Positions 12,516-24,560 of a stretch of DNA of 64,000 nucleotides are shown one piece after another. The DNA is taken from contig CANNZV010001860.1 in NCBI GenBank assembly GCA_947561585.1, forward strand, positions 1 through 64,000, in the 5' to 3' direction. Origin of the DNA: Caprella mutica. Taxonomy: Eukaryota; Arthropoda; Malacostraca; Amphipoda; Caprellidae. Position 1 is the stretch's first letter. Every line of letters starts with the position of its first letter. The position numbers and the translations under genes are program-made. A model generated the notes under the pieces. That model had not been told where the DNA came from, ran no database searches, and worked only from the letters and a program-made list of their open reading frames with translations.

Positions 12516-13210
12516 AGATCGGTTGGAGGAAACTAACTCATTGCTTATGTTTTTATATCAGAGGAAACTCATATGAGTCAGAGTCACTCATATGAATGGG
12601 TGACTCATCATTAATGTTCATAATATTGTACACATCCACTGACTCATGGAAAATAATCGCATTATTATGCAGTCACTATGTAATCATTTTATTAACAGTC
12701 TGGAAAGATAGATATTTAGAATTTATCTATTTTTTTCCTACTCAAATTTTACTTTTATTAGGAATAATAATTATAATTTTTTTATCTGTTCATTGAATTC
12801 AAAATATATTTCGATTAGCTAATTTTGTCGCATAATATATATTTTTATTTGTACACGAATATTATCCTAGCTAAAACACGACTATTTTCTTGAACATGAA
12901 TATTAAGTTTAATATTAGGCAATAATTCTATTTTTGAATATTCTAACGCAGTAAAATATATAAACAATAACTTAATGTAAATATATAATTTCAAATGAAG
13001 ACTTCTACATTAAACCCACAATTTCATCGCATACAATAAATCCTTAAATAGTGAACTATTAACAATAAGTGACCATTAATGTATATAATTAATGGTTCAC
13101 TTTATTTACCACCAGGAAATGAGTTACCTGGTAAATTTAGAGGCTCATTTGTAAATACCTAAAAATTACACGGAAAACAACTATATTACTTATTTCTAAA
13201 CAGTAGGGAA
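12516..13210. other. Gene-free stretch with a small palindrome
   Basis: CATATGAGT and ACTCATATG flank a 7-bp loop at 12570-12594, some 55 bp after the 22-bp array. Another inverted word pair, ATTAATGTATATAATTAAT, lies near 13075-13093. No gene evidence. Confidence 0.5.
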
Positions 13211-13265
13211 GTTATGGTGGGGCCATAGAAGATTATCTAGGGTCCCTTCTTATTCTTAAATGAGC
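13211..13265 (+). mobile_element. MITE-3 solo end
   Basis: GTTATGGTGGGGCCATAGAA followed by GATTATCTAGGGTCCC matches the terminal sequence of MITE-3, without a detectable opposite arm nearby. Confidence 0.5.
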
Positions 13266-13918
13266 CGAATAAATAATTAATAATTATATAGAATAATTTT
13301 TGCTACAGTAAAAGTTAATATAGCTGTGATACATTATTTTACTTGCTATTTATATATTTATTAACCTAATTAATAATTATAAATCAATGTACCACATATG
13401 AATATGAACATAATTCATTACAAATTTAGTATTAAATCTACAATAGATTTTTTTAATATAATTATATCGCTTCTCTATTAAAATGTTGATTTATGAAATT
13501 AATGTTTATGATTCGGCATACAAGATATGAAAAATGGTATTTTCTAAATATGTTGAGTAAATGATATAATTTTAATGAATTTAAATACAAATTCTACTTT
13601 TTAAAATGTAATTTGAATCTCAACGTTGTAAGTTTATTTAAATTATATAATGTACCAATTTTGGATTTTTGAATCACCCGTTTGAAATTTTGTAGATTTC
13701 GTTATATTTATACTTTTCAAACAAAATTCAACTTTATATGGAAAATACATTCATATCATAAACATATATATCAGTCAATACAGATAATTCTAAAGTGTAA
13801 CAAAATTCCTGATTACCAGGCTAAAATATGAAAGAATCTATGTTCGAATAAATAAATAAATAAAAATAATCGAAAATGAGGTGACAAATTCGTCCACATT
13901 ATTCGTTAAGTGTTAATA
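13266..13918. other. Gene-free AT-rich stretch
   Basis: Contains a short AATA-repeat tract near 13848-13866 and, at 13885-13898, an isolated CAAATTCGTCCAC word matching the array unit of the fold-back element to the right. Otherwise nothing recognised. Confidence 0.45.
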
Positions 13919-13952
13919 CCCCCCCCCCCCCCCCACCCCACCCCACCCCCCA
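13919..13952. repeat. Poly-C tract
   Basis: A run of about 16 C, then CCCCA-type units, on the plus strand. This is exceptional in this AT-rich window. Homopolymers of this kind are prone to length error in assembly. Confidence 0.95.
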
Positions 13953-14400
13953 CAGGATATCACAGTTGTTTGTGTTTACTCATGACTGCTTTTATGATTT
14001 CACTGCTTTCCTTGTGGTCGAATTTGACCCGGGGACGTGAAAGCTGAGGAGAAAACCACTGACACTTACTATGATAAGGCACCTCGCACGGAAACGATAT
14101 ACGTTCTTTTGCATTATAAGGCATTTATTATGAGGGGTAATCTATATGCAGAGTGGAATAGTCATATCGCATTCTGTACTGGAAAATTAACGGTCATTAT
14201 CATGTACTTAAATGATAATGAAGGATGGTTATGAATGCATGGGGAATACTCCATTAATTTCTGTATGTAAAGGGAATGTAAAGCTTTCAAATTTCAATTT
14301 TAATGTCAAAAATTGTGGTCCTCGATATTGTGCAAATTAGTTAAAATAAAACTGAAAATTATTTTTAATAAATTTAAATCAGAAAATATATAAAAAATCG
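13953..14400. other. Gene-free stretch
   Basis: An open frame of 65 codons at 14037-14234 has no recognised motif; the GC content is a little above the local average. I do not support it as a gene. Confidence 0.4.
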
Positions 14401-15374
14401 TGAACGGACATTTCGTCCACAGACAATTCGTCCACGGACATCTCGTCCACGGACATCTCGTCCACGGACATTTAATCCCACGGACATTTCGTCCACGGAC
14501 AATTCGTGCACGAATTGCTTTTTTTGTATTATATTTATTGAGTGCATTTATTTTAAATATTATATTATTTATATATATTCTGCAATATAAAAGTATTTAA
14601 CACCCAAATTTGATGGTAATTACAAATGTATGGTCATTGCCTAAATTCATATTGCAGTCTTTTTATCATGTTTGCATGCATCAGTAAAATAATAAAAATG
14701 AAAAGTTTTTAATGATATACAGGTAGGCCCCGCTTTTATTACACCTGAGTCTTATAAAATCTGTAATAATTACCTGGCATGTCTCGATGTTATTACAGAA
14801 CATAAACATAGAAAACGGAGACAATTTTTGTGGTGTTTATTTCATAGTAACTACAATAATCATCAATAGTAGTATTCAGATTAGTTAATTAGATGCACTA
14901 TTGGTTCAGAAATTAGTATTTTTTAGAAGAATATTTTTAACAGTGATTACCTGAATTACATACATAATAATACGCAGGTATATAAATTACTACTGAAAAC
15001 TGATATTGGTACTTTTTAGTGTTACGTTTAATTATTTAAACGTAAAAACGCCCGTGTTATTGGACTGTTTCATAAAATATTAAACGAGGTAAATAACTTA
15101 AAGAAACAGTCAACCGTTTAGTATATATAATTTTAAAACTGTAATCGATAGATAAACATTTTTATGTGTTAATTCATAAACGGCTTAAATCACTATTATA
15201 TTATTGTATATTTACACCTGCCTATTAATGTAATAGTGAAAAATAATATAAAATATATTCCATAAACACTTTAAAATACAAAACAAAGCCAGTCGTGGAC
15301 GAAATGTCCGTTGGATGAAATGTCCGTGGATGAGATGTCCGTGGACGAGATGTCCGTGGACGAGATGTCCTAGA
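14401..15374. mobile_element. Fold-back element candidate with inverted 18-bp arrays
   Basis: The left terminus (14401-14518) has about six units of the type GGACATCTCGTCCAC; the right terminus (15293-15374) has about four units reading GTGGACGAGATGTCC, the exact reverse complement. The interior of about 770 bp is AT-rich with no open frame. Such ends, made of inverted tandem repeats, are characteristic of fold-back elements. No target duplication was found. An isolated matching word at 13885-13898 may be a displaced piece of the left end. Confidence 0.62.
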
Positions 15375-15843
15375 CCCATAAAAAATACATCAATATTATG
15401 GAAATTATAATTTCAATCCTATATTTATCCGTACGGTATAATACCTTCTTCTAAATCTTAAATAATTTTTTTCACATTATAATCCTATTTTTTTTTAATT
15501 TAATTATTATATTAAATGAATTAATGACTTCATTCTAGCAACACAAAACACAATTAATAGAAAAAGAAAATGAACTTTAACTAACAAAGGAAAGCTAGGA
15601 GAATAATGAGTTAAAAAGGTCAAGTGAAATGTACTGTTTAAATATATTAATATAGGGAAGTGATATATCAAAGATATAAAGAACTTCAATTTGTAAATGT
15701 ATTCAATGAAGAAAAGAGGAAAATAATCTTTATTTATTCAGTTTATCTGATAATACATAATTAAAACATTATATATTTCAAGTTCATCAATTTTATTTTC
15801 TATACCTAACCAGTTATACACAAACAAAATTATCTTACTCATA
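15375..15843. other. Gene-free AT-rich stretch
   Basis: No features recognised. The minus-strand 60-codon frame at 15507-15689 is hydrophobic and low in complexity, as chance predicts. Confidence 0.45.
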
Positions 15844-17945
15844 ATTCTTATCCATTCACCTTCTTATACATTCGCCTTCTTATCCATTCACCTTCTAATC
15901 CATTCACCTTCTTATCCATTCACCTTCTTATCCATTCACCTTCTTATCCATTCACCTTCTTATCCATTCACCTTCTTATCCATTCACCTTCTAATCCATT
16001 CACCTTCTTATCCATTCACCTTCTTATCCATTCACCTTCTTATCCATTCACCTTCTTATACATTCACCTTCTTATCCATTCACCTTCTTATCCATTCACC
16101 TTCTTATCCATTCACCTTCTAATCCATTCACCTTCTTATCCATTCACCTTCTTATCCATTCACCTTCTTATACATTCACCTTCTTATCCATTCACCTTCT
16201 TATCCATTCACCTTCTTATCCATTCACCTTCTTATCCATTCACCTTTTTATCTATTCAACTTCTTATCCATTCACCTTCTTATCCATTCACCTTCTTATC
16301 CATTCACCTTCTTATCCATTCACCTTCTTATCCATTCACCTTCTTATCCATTCACCTTCTTATCTATTCAACTTCTTATCCATTCACCTTCTTATCTATT
16401 CATCTTCTTATCTATTCACCTTCTTATCCATTCACCTTCTTATCCATTCACCTTCTTATACATTCACCTTCTTATCCATTCACCTTCTTATCCAATCACC
16501 TTCTTATCCAATCACCTTCTTATCCATTCACCTTCTTATCCATTCACATTCTTATCCATTCACCTTCTTATCTATTCAACTTCTTATCCATTCACCTTCT
16601 TATCCATTCACCTTCTTATCCATTCACCTTCTTATCCATTCACCTTCTTATCCATTCACCTTCTTATACATTCACCTTCTTATCCATTCACCTTCTTATC
16701 CATTCACCTTCTTATCCATTCACCTTCTAATCCATTCACCTTCTTATCCATTCACCTTCTTATCCATTCACCTTCTTATCCATTCACCTTCTTATCCATT
16801 CACCTTCTAATCCATTCACCTTCTTATCCATTCACCTTCTTATCCATTCACCTTCTTATCCATTCACCTTCTTATACATTCACCTTCTTATCCATTCACC
16901 TTCTTATCCATTCACCTTCTTATCCATTCACCTTCTAATCCATTCACCTTCTTATCCATTCACCTTCTTATCCATTCACCTTCTTATCCATTCACCTTCT
17001 TATACATTCACCTTCTTATCCATTCACCTTCTTATCCATTCACCTTCTTATCCATTCACCTTTTTATCTATTCAACTTCTTATCCATTCACCTTCTTATC
17101 CATTCACCTTCTTATCCATTCACCTTCTTATCCATTCACCTTCTTATCCATTCACCTTCTTATCCATTCACCTTCTAATCCATTCACCTTCTTATCCATT
17201 CACCTTCTTATCCATTCACCTTCTTATCCATTCACCTTCTTATACATTCACCTTCTTATCCATTCACCTTCTTATCCATTCACCTTCTTATCCATTCACC
17301 TTCTAATCCATTCACCTTCTTATCCATTCACCTTCTTATCCATTCACCTTCTTATCCATTCACCTTCTTATACATTCACCTTCTTATCCATTCACCTTCT
17401 TATCCATTCACCTTCTTATCCATTCACCTTTTTATCTATTCAACTTCTTATCCATTCACCTTCTTATCCATTCACCTTCTTATCCATTCACCTTCTTATC
17501 CATTCACCTTCTTATCCATTCACCTTCTTATCCATTCACCTTCTTATCTATTCAACTTCTTATCCATTCACCTTCTTATCTATTCATCTTCTTATCTATT
17601 CACCTTCTTATCCATTCACCTTCTTATCCATTCACCTTCTTATACATTCACCTTCTTATCCATTCACCTTCTTATCCAATCACCTTCTTATCCAATCACC
17701 TTCTTATCCATTCACCTTCTTATCCATTCACATTCTTATCCATTCACCTTCTTATCTATTCAACTTCTTATCCATTCACCTTCTTATCTATTCATCTTCT
17801 TATCCATTCACCTTCTTATCCATTCACCTTCTTATCCATTCACCTTCTTATCCATTCACCTTCTTATCCAATCACCTTCTTATCCATTCACCTTCTTATC
17901 CAATCACCTTCTTATCCATTCACCTTCTTATCCATTCACCTTCTT
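15844..17945. repeat. 16-bp minisatellite with higher-order structure
   Basis: About 131 copies of TTATCCATTCACCTTC. Variants include CTAATCC, ATACATTC, TTTTTATCTATTCAACTTC, CATCTTCTTATC and CCAATCACC. Variant landmarks repeat at offsets of 368 bp (23 units), 816 bp (51 units) and 1184 bp (74 units), so large blocks were duplicated within the array. No reading frame stays open. Confidence 0.97.
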
Positions 17946-18503
17946 TAAGCCAAAATTTCAATTCTGTACAATCGGCAGCACAGGTATGACAATTAATTAT
18001 ATCATATTAATATAATAATATATTAATTTTAGGATGATTCTACAGGTGGTTAAAAATATCATAAGATTATTTTTATTTCATCATATTAATTATATGGATT
18101 AATAAAAATATAAATTTAATTATGAGGGTTGATTACATTTTGTAATACTATTTTCTAATATTTTTTTTATAAATTTGAAGAATTTGTATTGATATTTTAT
18201 TGATTGATAAACCAACATTGAAATAATATTTTTGAATCGATTCAATTTCAACGGTATCCCCTGTAGCGTTGAAAATTAAAGTATAAAACAATTTTATTTA
18301 TTTCTGTGTTTGATTGCGATCACATTCGATCTTTTTAGAAGACTATTTGCAATTTTAGCTTACGAATTGCAATTTATGCAATTTATTGATATTTTGAATA
18401 TATTAACAGAAATTAATAACTATAGTATTCTAAATTGAAATATTTTACGAACTATAATCATAATCGATGTATGATAGTCAGAAAAAAAGTTGTAACTGGG
18501 AAA
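17946..18503. other. Gene-free AT-rich stretch
   Basis: Nothing recognised other than A/T-rich words. Confidence 0.45.
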
Positions 18504-18582
18504 TTAGTGAATTAATTCAATGAATATCGTGAAAAATAGAAGTGGTAGTACTGAGTCCTGTGGAACTACATAGAGTACAGAG
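18504..18582 (-). pseudogene. Decayed non-LTR reverse transcriptase fragment 2
   Basis: Read on the minus strand from about 18566, the codons give VPQDSVLPLLFFTIFIELI before a stop at 18504-18506. This aligns with the LINE reverse transcriptase block VPQGSVLGPLLFLIYINDL with one residue missing and a few substitutions. It is too short for other evidence. It is independent of, and on the same strand as, the fragment at 6834-7052. Confidence 0.55.
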
Positions 18583-18827
18583 AGGGTGAATAAACCACGT
18601 GGAACAGATTAACTTTATCTTAATTTGAGTTTCATTATTTTCTTATATATAAATATCACAATAAATTTTGAAAAAAGAGGTAGTTATGTGCTAAAGAAAT
18701 ATATAATTAATGATGCATATACATATATAAATTATATGATTCTATGGATTAATAAGTTCGGTTTATTTTTAATCTTGATTGATAGAAAAGTAATTTTCTT
18801 TAACATTTAAGAAACACCATATAAATA
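18583..18827. other. Spacer ending in the left target-site copy
   Basis: AT-rich spacer. Its last 12 bases, ACCATATAAATA (18816-18827), repeat directly after the neighbouring fold-back element at 19942-19953. Confidence 0.6.
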
Positions 18828-18833
18828 GTAGCC

Positions 18834-19168
18834 GGTAAATTGCTCGAAAACAATTGCTCAAAAGACAATTGCTCGAAAACAATTGCTCGAAAAACAATTG
18901 CTCGAATGAACAATTGCTCGAAAGAACAATTGCTCAAAAGACAATTGCTCGAAAACAATTGCTCGAAAAACAATTGCTTGAATGAACAATTGCTCGAAAG
19001 AACAATTGCTCGAAAGACAATTGCTCGAAAAACAATTGCTCGAACGAACAATTGCTCGAATGAACAATTGCTCGAAAAACAATTGCTCGAACGAACAATT
19101 GATCGAATGAACAATTGCTCGAATTATCAAATTGCTCGAATGAACAAAATTGCTCGAATTATAAAATT
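18834..19168 (+). repeat. Left-arm 15/16-bp array of the fold-back element
   Basis: About 20 units of CAATTGCTCGAAAAA or CAATTGCTCGAATGAA. It is longer than the right-arm array, so unit number changed after, or independently of, the inversion. Confidence 0.93.
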
Positions 19169-19732
19169 GCACAGTTTTCGATTTCATAAAAGTCAGTTAT
19201 TCATGAAGTGGAGCTGCACCTAACAATCCTTGTTTCTTTTTAGTAACTGATCATTAATCATTCTATAAATGATTTTGATTATTACTCATTCTGCATAATC
19301 TTTTTTTAGACCGGTTGTGTCATATTGTATTTAACATGTCAATTGAAATCATGTGGTGAATCACTACTATTCATGTTTTTTTGATCATAAAACCCGAATT
19401 TTTTTTGTAGATTTATTAAAACTGTGCCATAACTATGAGTTATTTCACCTATTGAGGTGCCACATACGTACAGATAGGCTAGTAATAAATAAATTTTCGG
19501 GTTTTATGATAAAAAAAACATGAATAGTAGTGATTCACCACATAATTCCAATTCACATGTTAAATACAATATGACACAACCGGTCTAAAAAAAGATTATG
19601 CAGAATGAGTAATAATTAAAATCATTTATAGAATGATTGATGATCAGTTACTAAAAAGAAACAAAGATTGTTAGGTGCAGCTCCACTTCATGAATAACAG
19701 ACTTTTGTAAAATCGAAAACTGTGCAATTTTA

Positions 19733-19938
19733 TAATTCGAGCAATTTTGTTCATTCGAGCAATTTGATAATTCGAGCAATTGTTCATTCGAGCAATTGTT
19801 CGTTCGAGCAATTGTTTTTCGAGCAATTGTCTTTCGAGCAATTGTTCTTTCGAGCAATTGTTCATTCGAGCAATTGTTTTTCGAGCAATTGTTTTCGAGC
19901 AATTGTCTTTCGAGCAATTGTTTTCGAGCAATTTACCT
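19733..19938 (-). repeat. Right-arm 15/16-bp array of the fold-back element
   Basis: Inverted counterpart of the left array, reading TTCGAGCAATTG, with about 13 units. Confidence 0.93.
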
Positions 19939-19953
19939 AGAACCATATAAATA

Positions 19954-21100
19954 TATTCTAATTCTACATTAGGAATCGAACTTTAGACTACCTATGTACC
20001 TCAAAAATAACTGTATGCACACCTCTTTGTTCTACCGAATGGGAATATATCTACGTCTTGTTTCCAGGAGTTCATAAATAATTGCGAAATGAATCGTAAC
20101 TTTGTGCATTAGTTGCGGTAAGGAGGAGTGATTTGCCGTAATTTCGAGGTCAGGATAGAACACTCGTAGTGTAATTCTGGGAAAAGTGACTTGTCTATCA
20201 TTCTACTTTTTATTTAACTTCTTATTTCAAAATCTTAAATCAATATTAAACTATAAAATTCATTTTGATGCAATCTTGAAATTAAAACGAAATCTTGATT
20301 TTTAACTTTCACTGCTACTGTAATTATAAATTGTGATTAAATTCTATAAATGTAATAATGAAAGAAGTACATTAACAAATAAATTTATTTATAAGAACTA
20401 TAATTGCTACATGTAACGCGATTGCCTCTTTTTCTAGTACTAAAATGATAATTTAATTAACTTTATTCCCCTTGCCTCACCCCAAACTAATCAAGTTCAA
20501 GTTTAATAAAACAAGAAATAAATTGCACATATTTGCCACATGTCAATATACCAAATATTATTATTGAGTATATAACGAAGTGAATTTCGCAACATGAAGC
20601 CATAGAAATTGAGAGTAATTCAATTATCTTTATAGGACTTTTATTATATTATCGCAATGCCTCCTATAATTAGAGTGGATACGCAAGACCTGACCAGCAT
20701 TAAAAAATTGAAAATCATAATAAACATTATCATGAACGAGGAATTTTATTTATCAAAGTTAAATAAAAAATTTGCAATTCGTTAATATTTAAAATAACAT
20801 AAAATGATATCTAGAATTTTGGCATAGATTATCAAAATACAAAACTACCAAGATATTATCATTTTACTACCAATATCTTTCCATTCACGTTCTTATTTCA
20901 CTCACTAACTGTAAATATTTTTATAATTCAGTTCCGCATTTTAGGGCGTGGCCTCGGGTAACAAACACTGATTTTGTGCCCCCAAAATGACCTTTGTGCA
21001 CTTGGGTCATAAGGGTCAAAATCTGGTCAGATTGAGTTGTAAATATATAGTACAGTGTATAGAGGTCACAAATGACAATTAGTGGTGAAAACTTATGTAC
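19954..21100. other. Gene-free stretch
   Basis: Mostly AT-rich. A GC-richer patch at about 20930-21010 (GGGCGTGGCCTCGGGTAACA) has no recognised motif; the minus frame there (63 codons) is not convincing. Confidence 0.4.
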
Positions 21101-21130
21101 AGGGTGGTTCAAAAAGTAACATGCTCTAGT
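21101..21130 (+). mobile_element. Possible transposon end
   Basis: ACAGGGTGGTTCAAAAAGTA resembles the ACAGGGTG(T/G)TTCAAAAAGT end motif common in invertebrate repeats. No partner end was found, so this rests on motif resemblance alone. Confidence 0.25.
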
Positions 21131-21401
21131 TTCTTCAAGTAAATAAGCTCTTAGTGTTATGAATACGCCCCAATAAATACTGTTTTAACTGCAGTTTGTT
21201 GCTATTATATACTAGTGTACCCGAGCCATTAAAAATAAGAGTTCAATTTATATAATTACTATTATCCCTGGCTCCATTTTTTGCACTATTTTCAAAAGAA
21301 TCAAATCATATATACTTTAGTTATTGAAACCATTTATTGAACATATATAAGAATTATTTCTGATACCATACTTCTTGCCAAGCGTATTATTAGGTTAGTG
21401 T

Positions 21402-21427
21402 GACAGACAGACAGACAGACAGACAGC
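21402..21427. repeat. GACA microsatellite
   Basis: About six GACA repeats. Such tracts often trail LINE or SINE 3' ends; the upstream TATACTAGTGTACCCGAGCC (near 21209) would fit a decayed element but is not decisive. Confidence 0.9.
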
Positions 21428-22599
21428 TCTCATCCTTATTATAATATTTATGATAAACTACATTATTTTCATTATCAATTCACAAAATTTACCGTTTAAT
21501 TAACCAATACTGTATGTAGTTCAAGAAATTGATTAAGAACAATTCCAATTGATAATATTTAATAATTATTTCTTATATAATAGAAAAATAGGTGCTTATA
21601 TAATTATATGAAATTATTTGTAATTATAGTAAATGTGTAATATTGATGGATAAATCCTATATGAATATTTTCAATTCCTTTTTGCACTAAATCAAAAAAA
21701 TAACGAACAAACAAGGAATTATGGAATTGAAGGTCAAAAAGACATTAAATTAAAGGGTTAAAATGTCGTAATTTTTTATCTCGAATAAGTAGGGAATTAA
21801 AATATTACTTTGACTTATTTTATTACAATATTTTTAATTTGTTAAAAAACACTTTTTATTCATATATAAAAAAGAATCGAATGAAAGATTTTATTCTGCT
21901 TAACATTTAATGTTAATAATGATATGTATTATGTTATTAATTAGAGTAATAGTAAATGTATATCTATCTTCCTCCATAGATAATCTACGTACATTAATTC
22001 ATCACTTTGACCTCAAAACGATAGAGTGATTATGTTGCTATTTAGATCTTAATTTAAGGTCATAGCATACGAGTTATCTACACTTCGATGTTAACCCAAA
22101 TTAATGATTAATGATTATTTGGTTTACATTATCCGATTACTGTTAGCAGTTTTGTAACAATATTGGCAATTTTTTATGAAAATTGATTCAAAACTTATAC
22201 AAAAATAAGTTGGGTCTAATTTTATTCCTTTATAACTTTCACTCAATGAAATTAATATACACTTTAAGCACCTTAATTGATGTAAATAAAATTGAAAGAA
22301 TTATTTTTTCATATGGCAAAATTTTGACCTATCGACAATTGTAAATGTTATTTTCCAGATAACGATGTTCTTATTTTTTTTTTTTTATTATTACATTTTA
22401 TGAACTCAGTATTTAATAATTGATTGATTTCAGATAAAATTTTTGATTGAAAAATACAATTTTAAATGTCGAAGTGCCCAAATCTTACAAAAAAATTTGA
22501 AATGTTATATAAACATATTTTAAATTCGTAATTGGTTAAATGTTGAACTTACATGAACATAATTATTGTGATGTATCATCTATCTATTTACATATAGGA
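21428..22599. other. Gene-free AT-rich stretch
   Basis: No recognisable features. Confidence 0.45.
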
Positions 22600-22645
22600 A
22601 TTATGGTGGGACCATAGAAGATTAAGATGGGAGCCATTTTATCAT
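22600..22645 (+). mobile_element. MITE-3 solo end
   Basis: TTATGGTGGGACCATAGAAG then ATTAAGATGGGAGCC, matching the MITE-3 terminus. No opposite arm nearby. Confidence 0.5.
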
Positions 22646-24245
22646 TGGGATTAACTTTCTCTTTCAGTAATGATTTTAATGAAACGTAAATTATTTTTCT
22701 AAATTCAAAATTATATTGGAAATAAATATTCATGGTTTAATTTCCATATAATCTACTACTTTTCGAGAGAAATTTGAATTCTAGGAATGATATTTTTTGT
22801 CTTTTCACTTTTTGAATTTAAATTGACAACTATTTATTAATTTATTTATTATATCACCAAATTAGTTCATCACTAAATTCATAACTGAACTGAATTCTGA
22901 GGTTATATCCTTTTTTTTATGAATATTCAAAATGTGATATTTTTTGTACAAAAATTTTGGTCATAAAGTTTATGTCGTTACAATGAAAATTAATTCGTCT
23001 ACCAAAATTTCATAGTTTCGGATACAGAAATAATTCGTATGAAAAACTTTATTCATAATAATTCGTATACATATATTCATGCATATTGAAAAGTTTACAA
23101 GAACATTCTTATATAATATAATCTTCTATAAGTCCATACATACAATAATATAAATATCAATATGACACAGTATCTCTATACAATAATCTAATTAAGTCTA
23201 ACCTCGACACTGTCATATAAGTACCTTTAATGTCCTCTTTAACTACAGGTTAATTAGTGTATAACAACTGCAGGTAGTTTAGCACGCGTTCCTATAGTTT
23301 TTAATGTTCCTTACACTAGTATTTCAGGTAGGTATGTTGGACCAACCTTGACATATTCAACATACCAATGGGGGGTGGAGTATGCCAGGGGGGAGGGGGT
23401 TCATATGCGAATATAGTGTATCTATAACATATATTCTACACACTGTATTTTATGCGTGTTTAATTTTTGTTATATGCAGAACATTTATTCTTTTTGATAA
23501 TGTCCCTGAATTTTAAAGAAAGTTTTGTCAGATTTTAAATTTTAGAAAATTTCTTTAAAAATTAACAGTATTGATAAATATTCAAGATAGATATTATCCT
23601 TCAGCCACTTTATATAGGTATATGGTATATATGATTTAAGCTAATTATTGTATGATAGTAACTTTAATATAGCAATTTTTACTTATAATGATATATTTTT
23701 TAATTTTTGGAAATTTAAAAAAAATTGTATTTATACATATAAATAATAATATGTAGGTTATAAAGTTTATAAAAACTTTCTTGTTTTTTTTAGTAATTCG
23801 ATTAATTATTGTGTTCATCAAAATTTAAATATTAACGAAACGGAATATTACAATTTATTAATCAATTCAAAAGGTTATCTAACTTATATTCTAAGTACAA
23901 TTATCTAAAAAAAAATATATGAAGATAGCAATACAAAGTCGAAAATCTACACAAAGAAAATACCGTTAATTTCTAAACTTAAAAGATACATCATAAATTT
24001 GAACTAGTAAATTATTCTTTGAAGTCAATCCAACCATATGAAAGCTTATCTCTGCTATCATTCATGTAGTAACTCTTTATAAAGGCACTTTTATTAGATA
24101 AAAGGCTATAAACTGTTCATTATTACCATCTCAGGTTACAAACACATACAAGTGAAAAGATACGGTGTATTAAATCATACTGTAATCTGATGTACTGAAT
24201 TTTACATATCAATTAATGCGCAGCACAAAATCTACTAAACTTCCT
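22646..24245. other. Gene-free stretch with one G-rich tract
   Basis: AT-rich throughout except a G-rich plus-strand tract at 23368-23402 (runs of 6, 6 and 5 G), which is a possible quadruplex sequence. No gene evidence. Confidence 0.45.
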
Positions 24246-24249
24246 AGCG

Positions 24250-24560
24250 AGAACGTTGTTAACCAATCAGGAGGTGGGTGTTGATGACGTATCATCTCTC
24301 TAGTCCAATCACAAGCTAGTATCTCTCAAAACAGTTTAACCTCGCTGGAACAAAGCATTGAGTGCGGTTGTTAACTATCCTGTGGCTGCACTAGTTTTTT
24401 CGTTAAGATTGATGTGGTGTACTAGTAATCACAGGTTATGGTATTAAGACCAGGGCTTGCCTGTCTGGTCTCACCTTACTAGAGGGTATTATGATTCTAT
24501 TCGGCGTGAAATTTAAAGAGGGACTTGGCGCACTAAATCATCTCTGACTATATTAGGCAC
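24250..24560 (+). promoter_or_regulatory. Candidate promoter or 5' exon
   Basis: This patch is clearly GC-richer than its surroundings. It carries two CCAAT boxes (24262-24267 and 24304-24308) and between them TGATGACGTATCA (24282-24294), a CRE/ATF-type bZIP site. CCAAT and CRE elements clustered within 50 bp are typical of metazoan polymerase II promoters. Downstream there is no ATG-led coding exon that I trust; GAAAGTAAGT near 24697 might be a splice donor. The plus orientation is a guess. Confidence 0.3.

Larger units (their letters stand above)
18828..19941. mobile_element. Fold-back transposon of about 1.1 kb with array-type arms
   Basis: The left arm (18828 to about 19400) and right arm (about 19490 to 19941) are inverted copies with few mismatches, separated by a spacer of roughly 90 bp. 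The outer part of each arm is an array of CAATTGCTCGAA-type units of 15-16 bp (18834-19168 and 19733-19938); the inner part is unique sequence. The termini read GGTAAATTGCTCGA. A 12-bp direct repeat ACCATATAAATA flanks the whole, consistent with insertion. No transposase is encoded; open frames of 70-127 codons in the arms are repeat artefacts. Confidence 0.85.

Noticed and set aside
11683..12576. 297-codon His/Ser/Phe-rich frame
   Set aside because: A product of the 22-bp tandem repeat; three units make 22 codons.
15844..17945. CRISPR-like array
   Set aside because: Directly adjacent units without unique spacers, and the context is eukaryotic; these are minisatellites.
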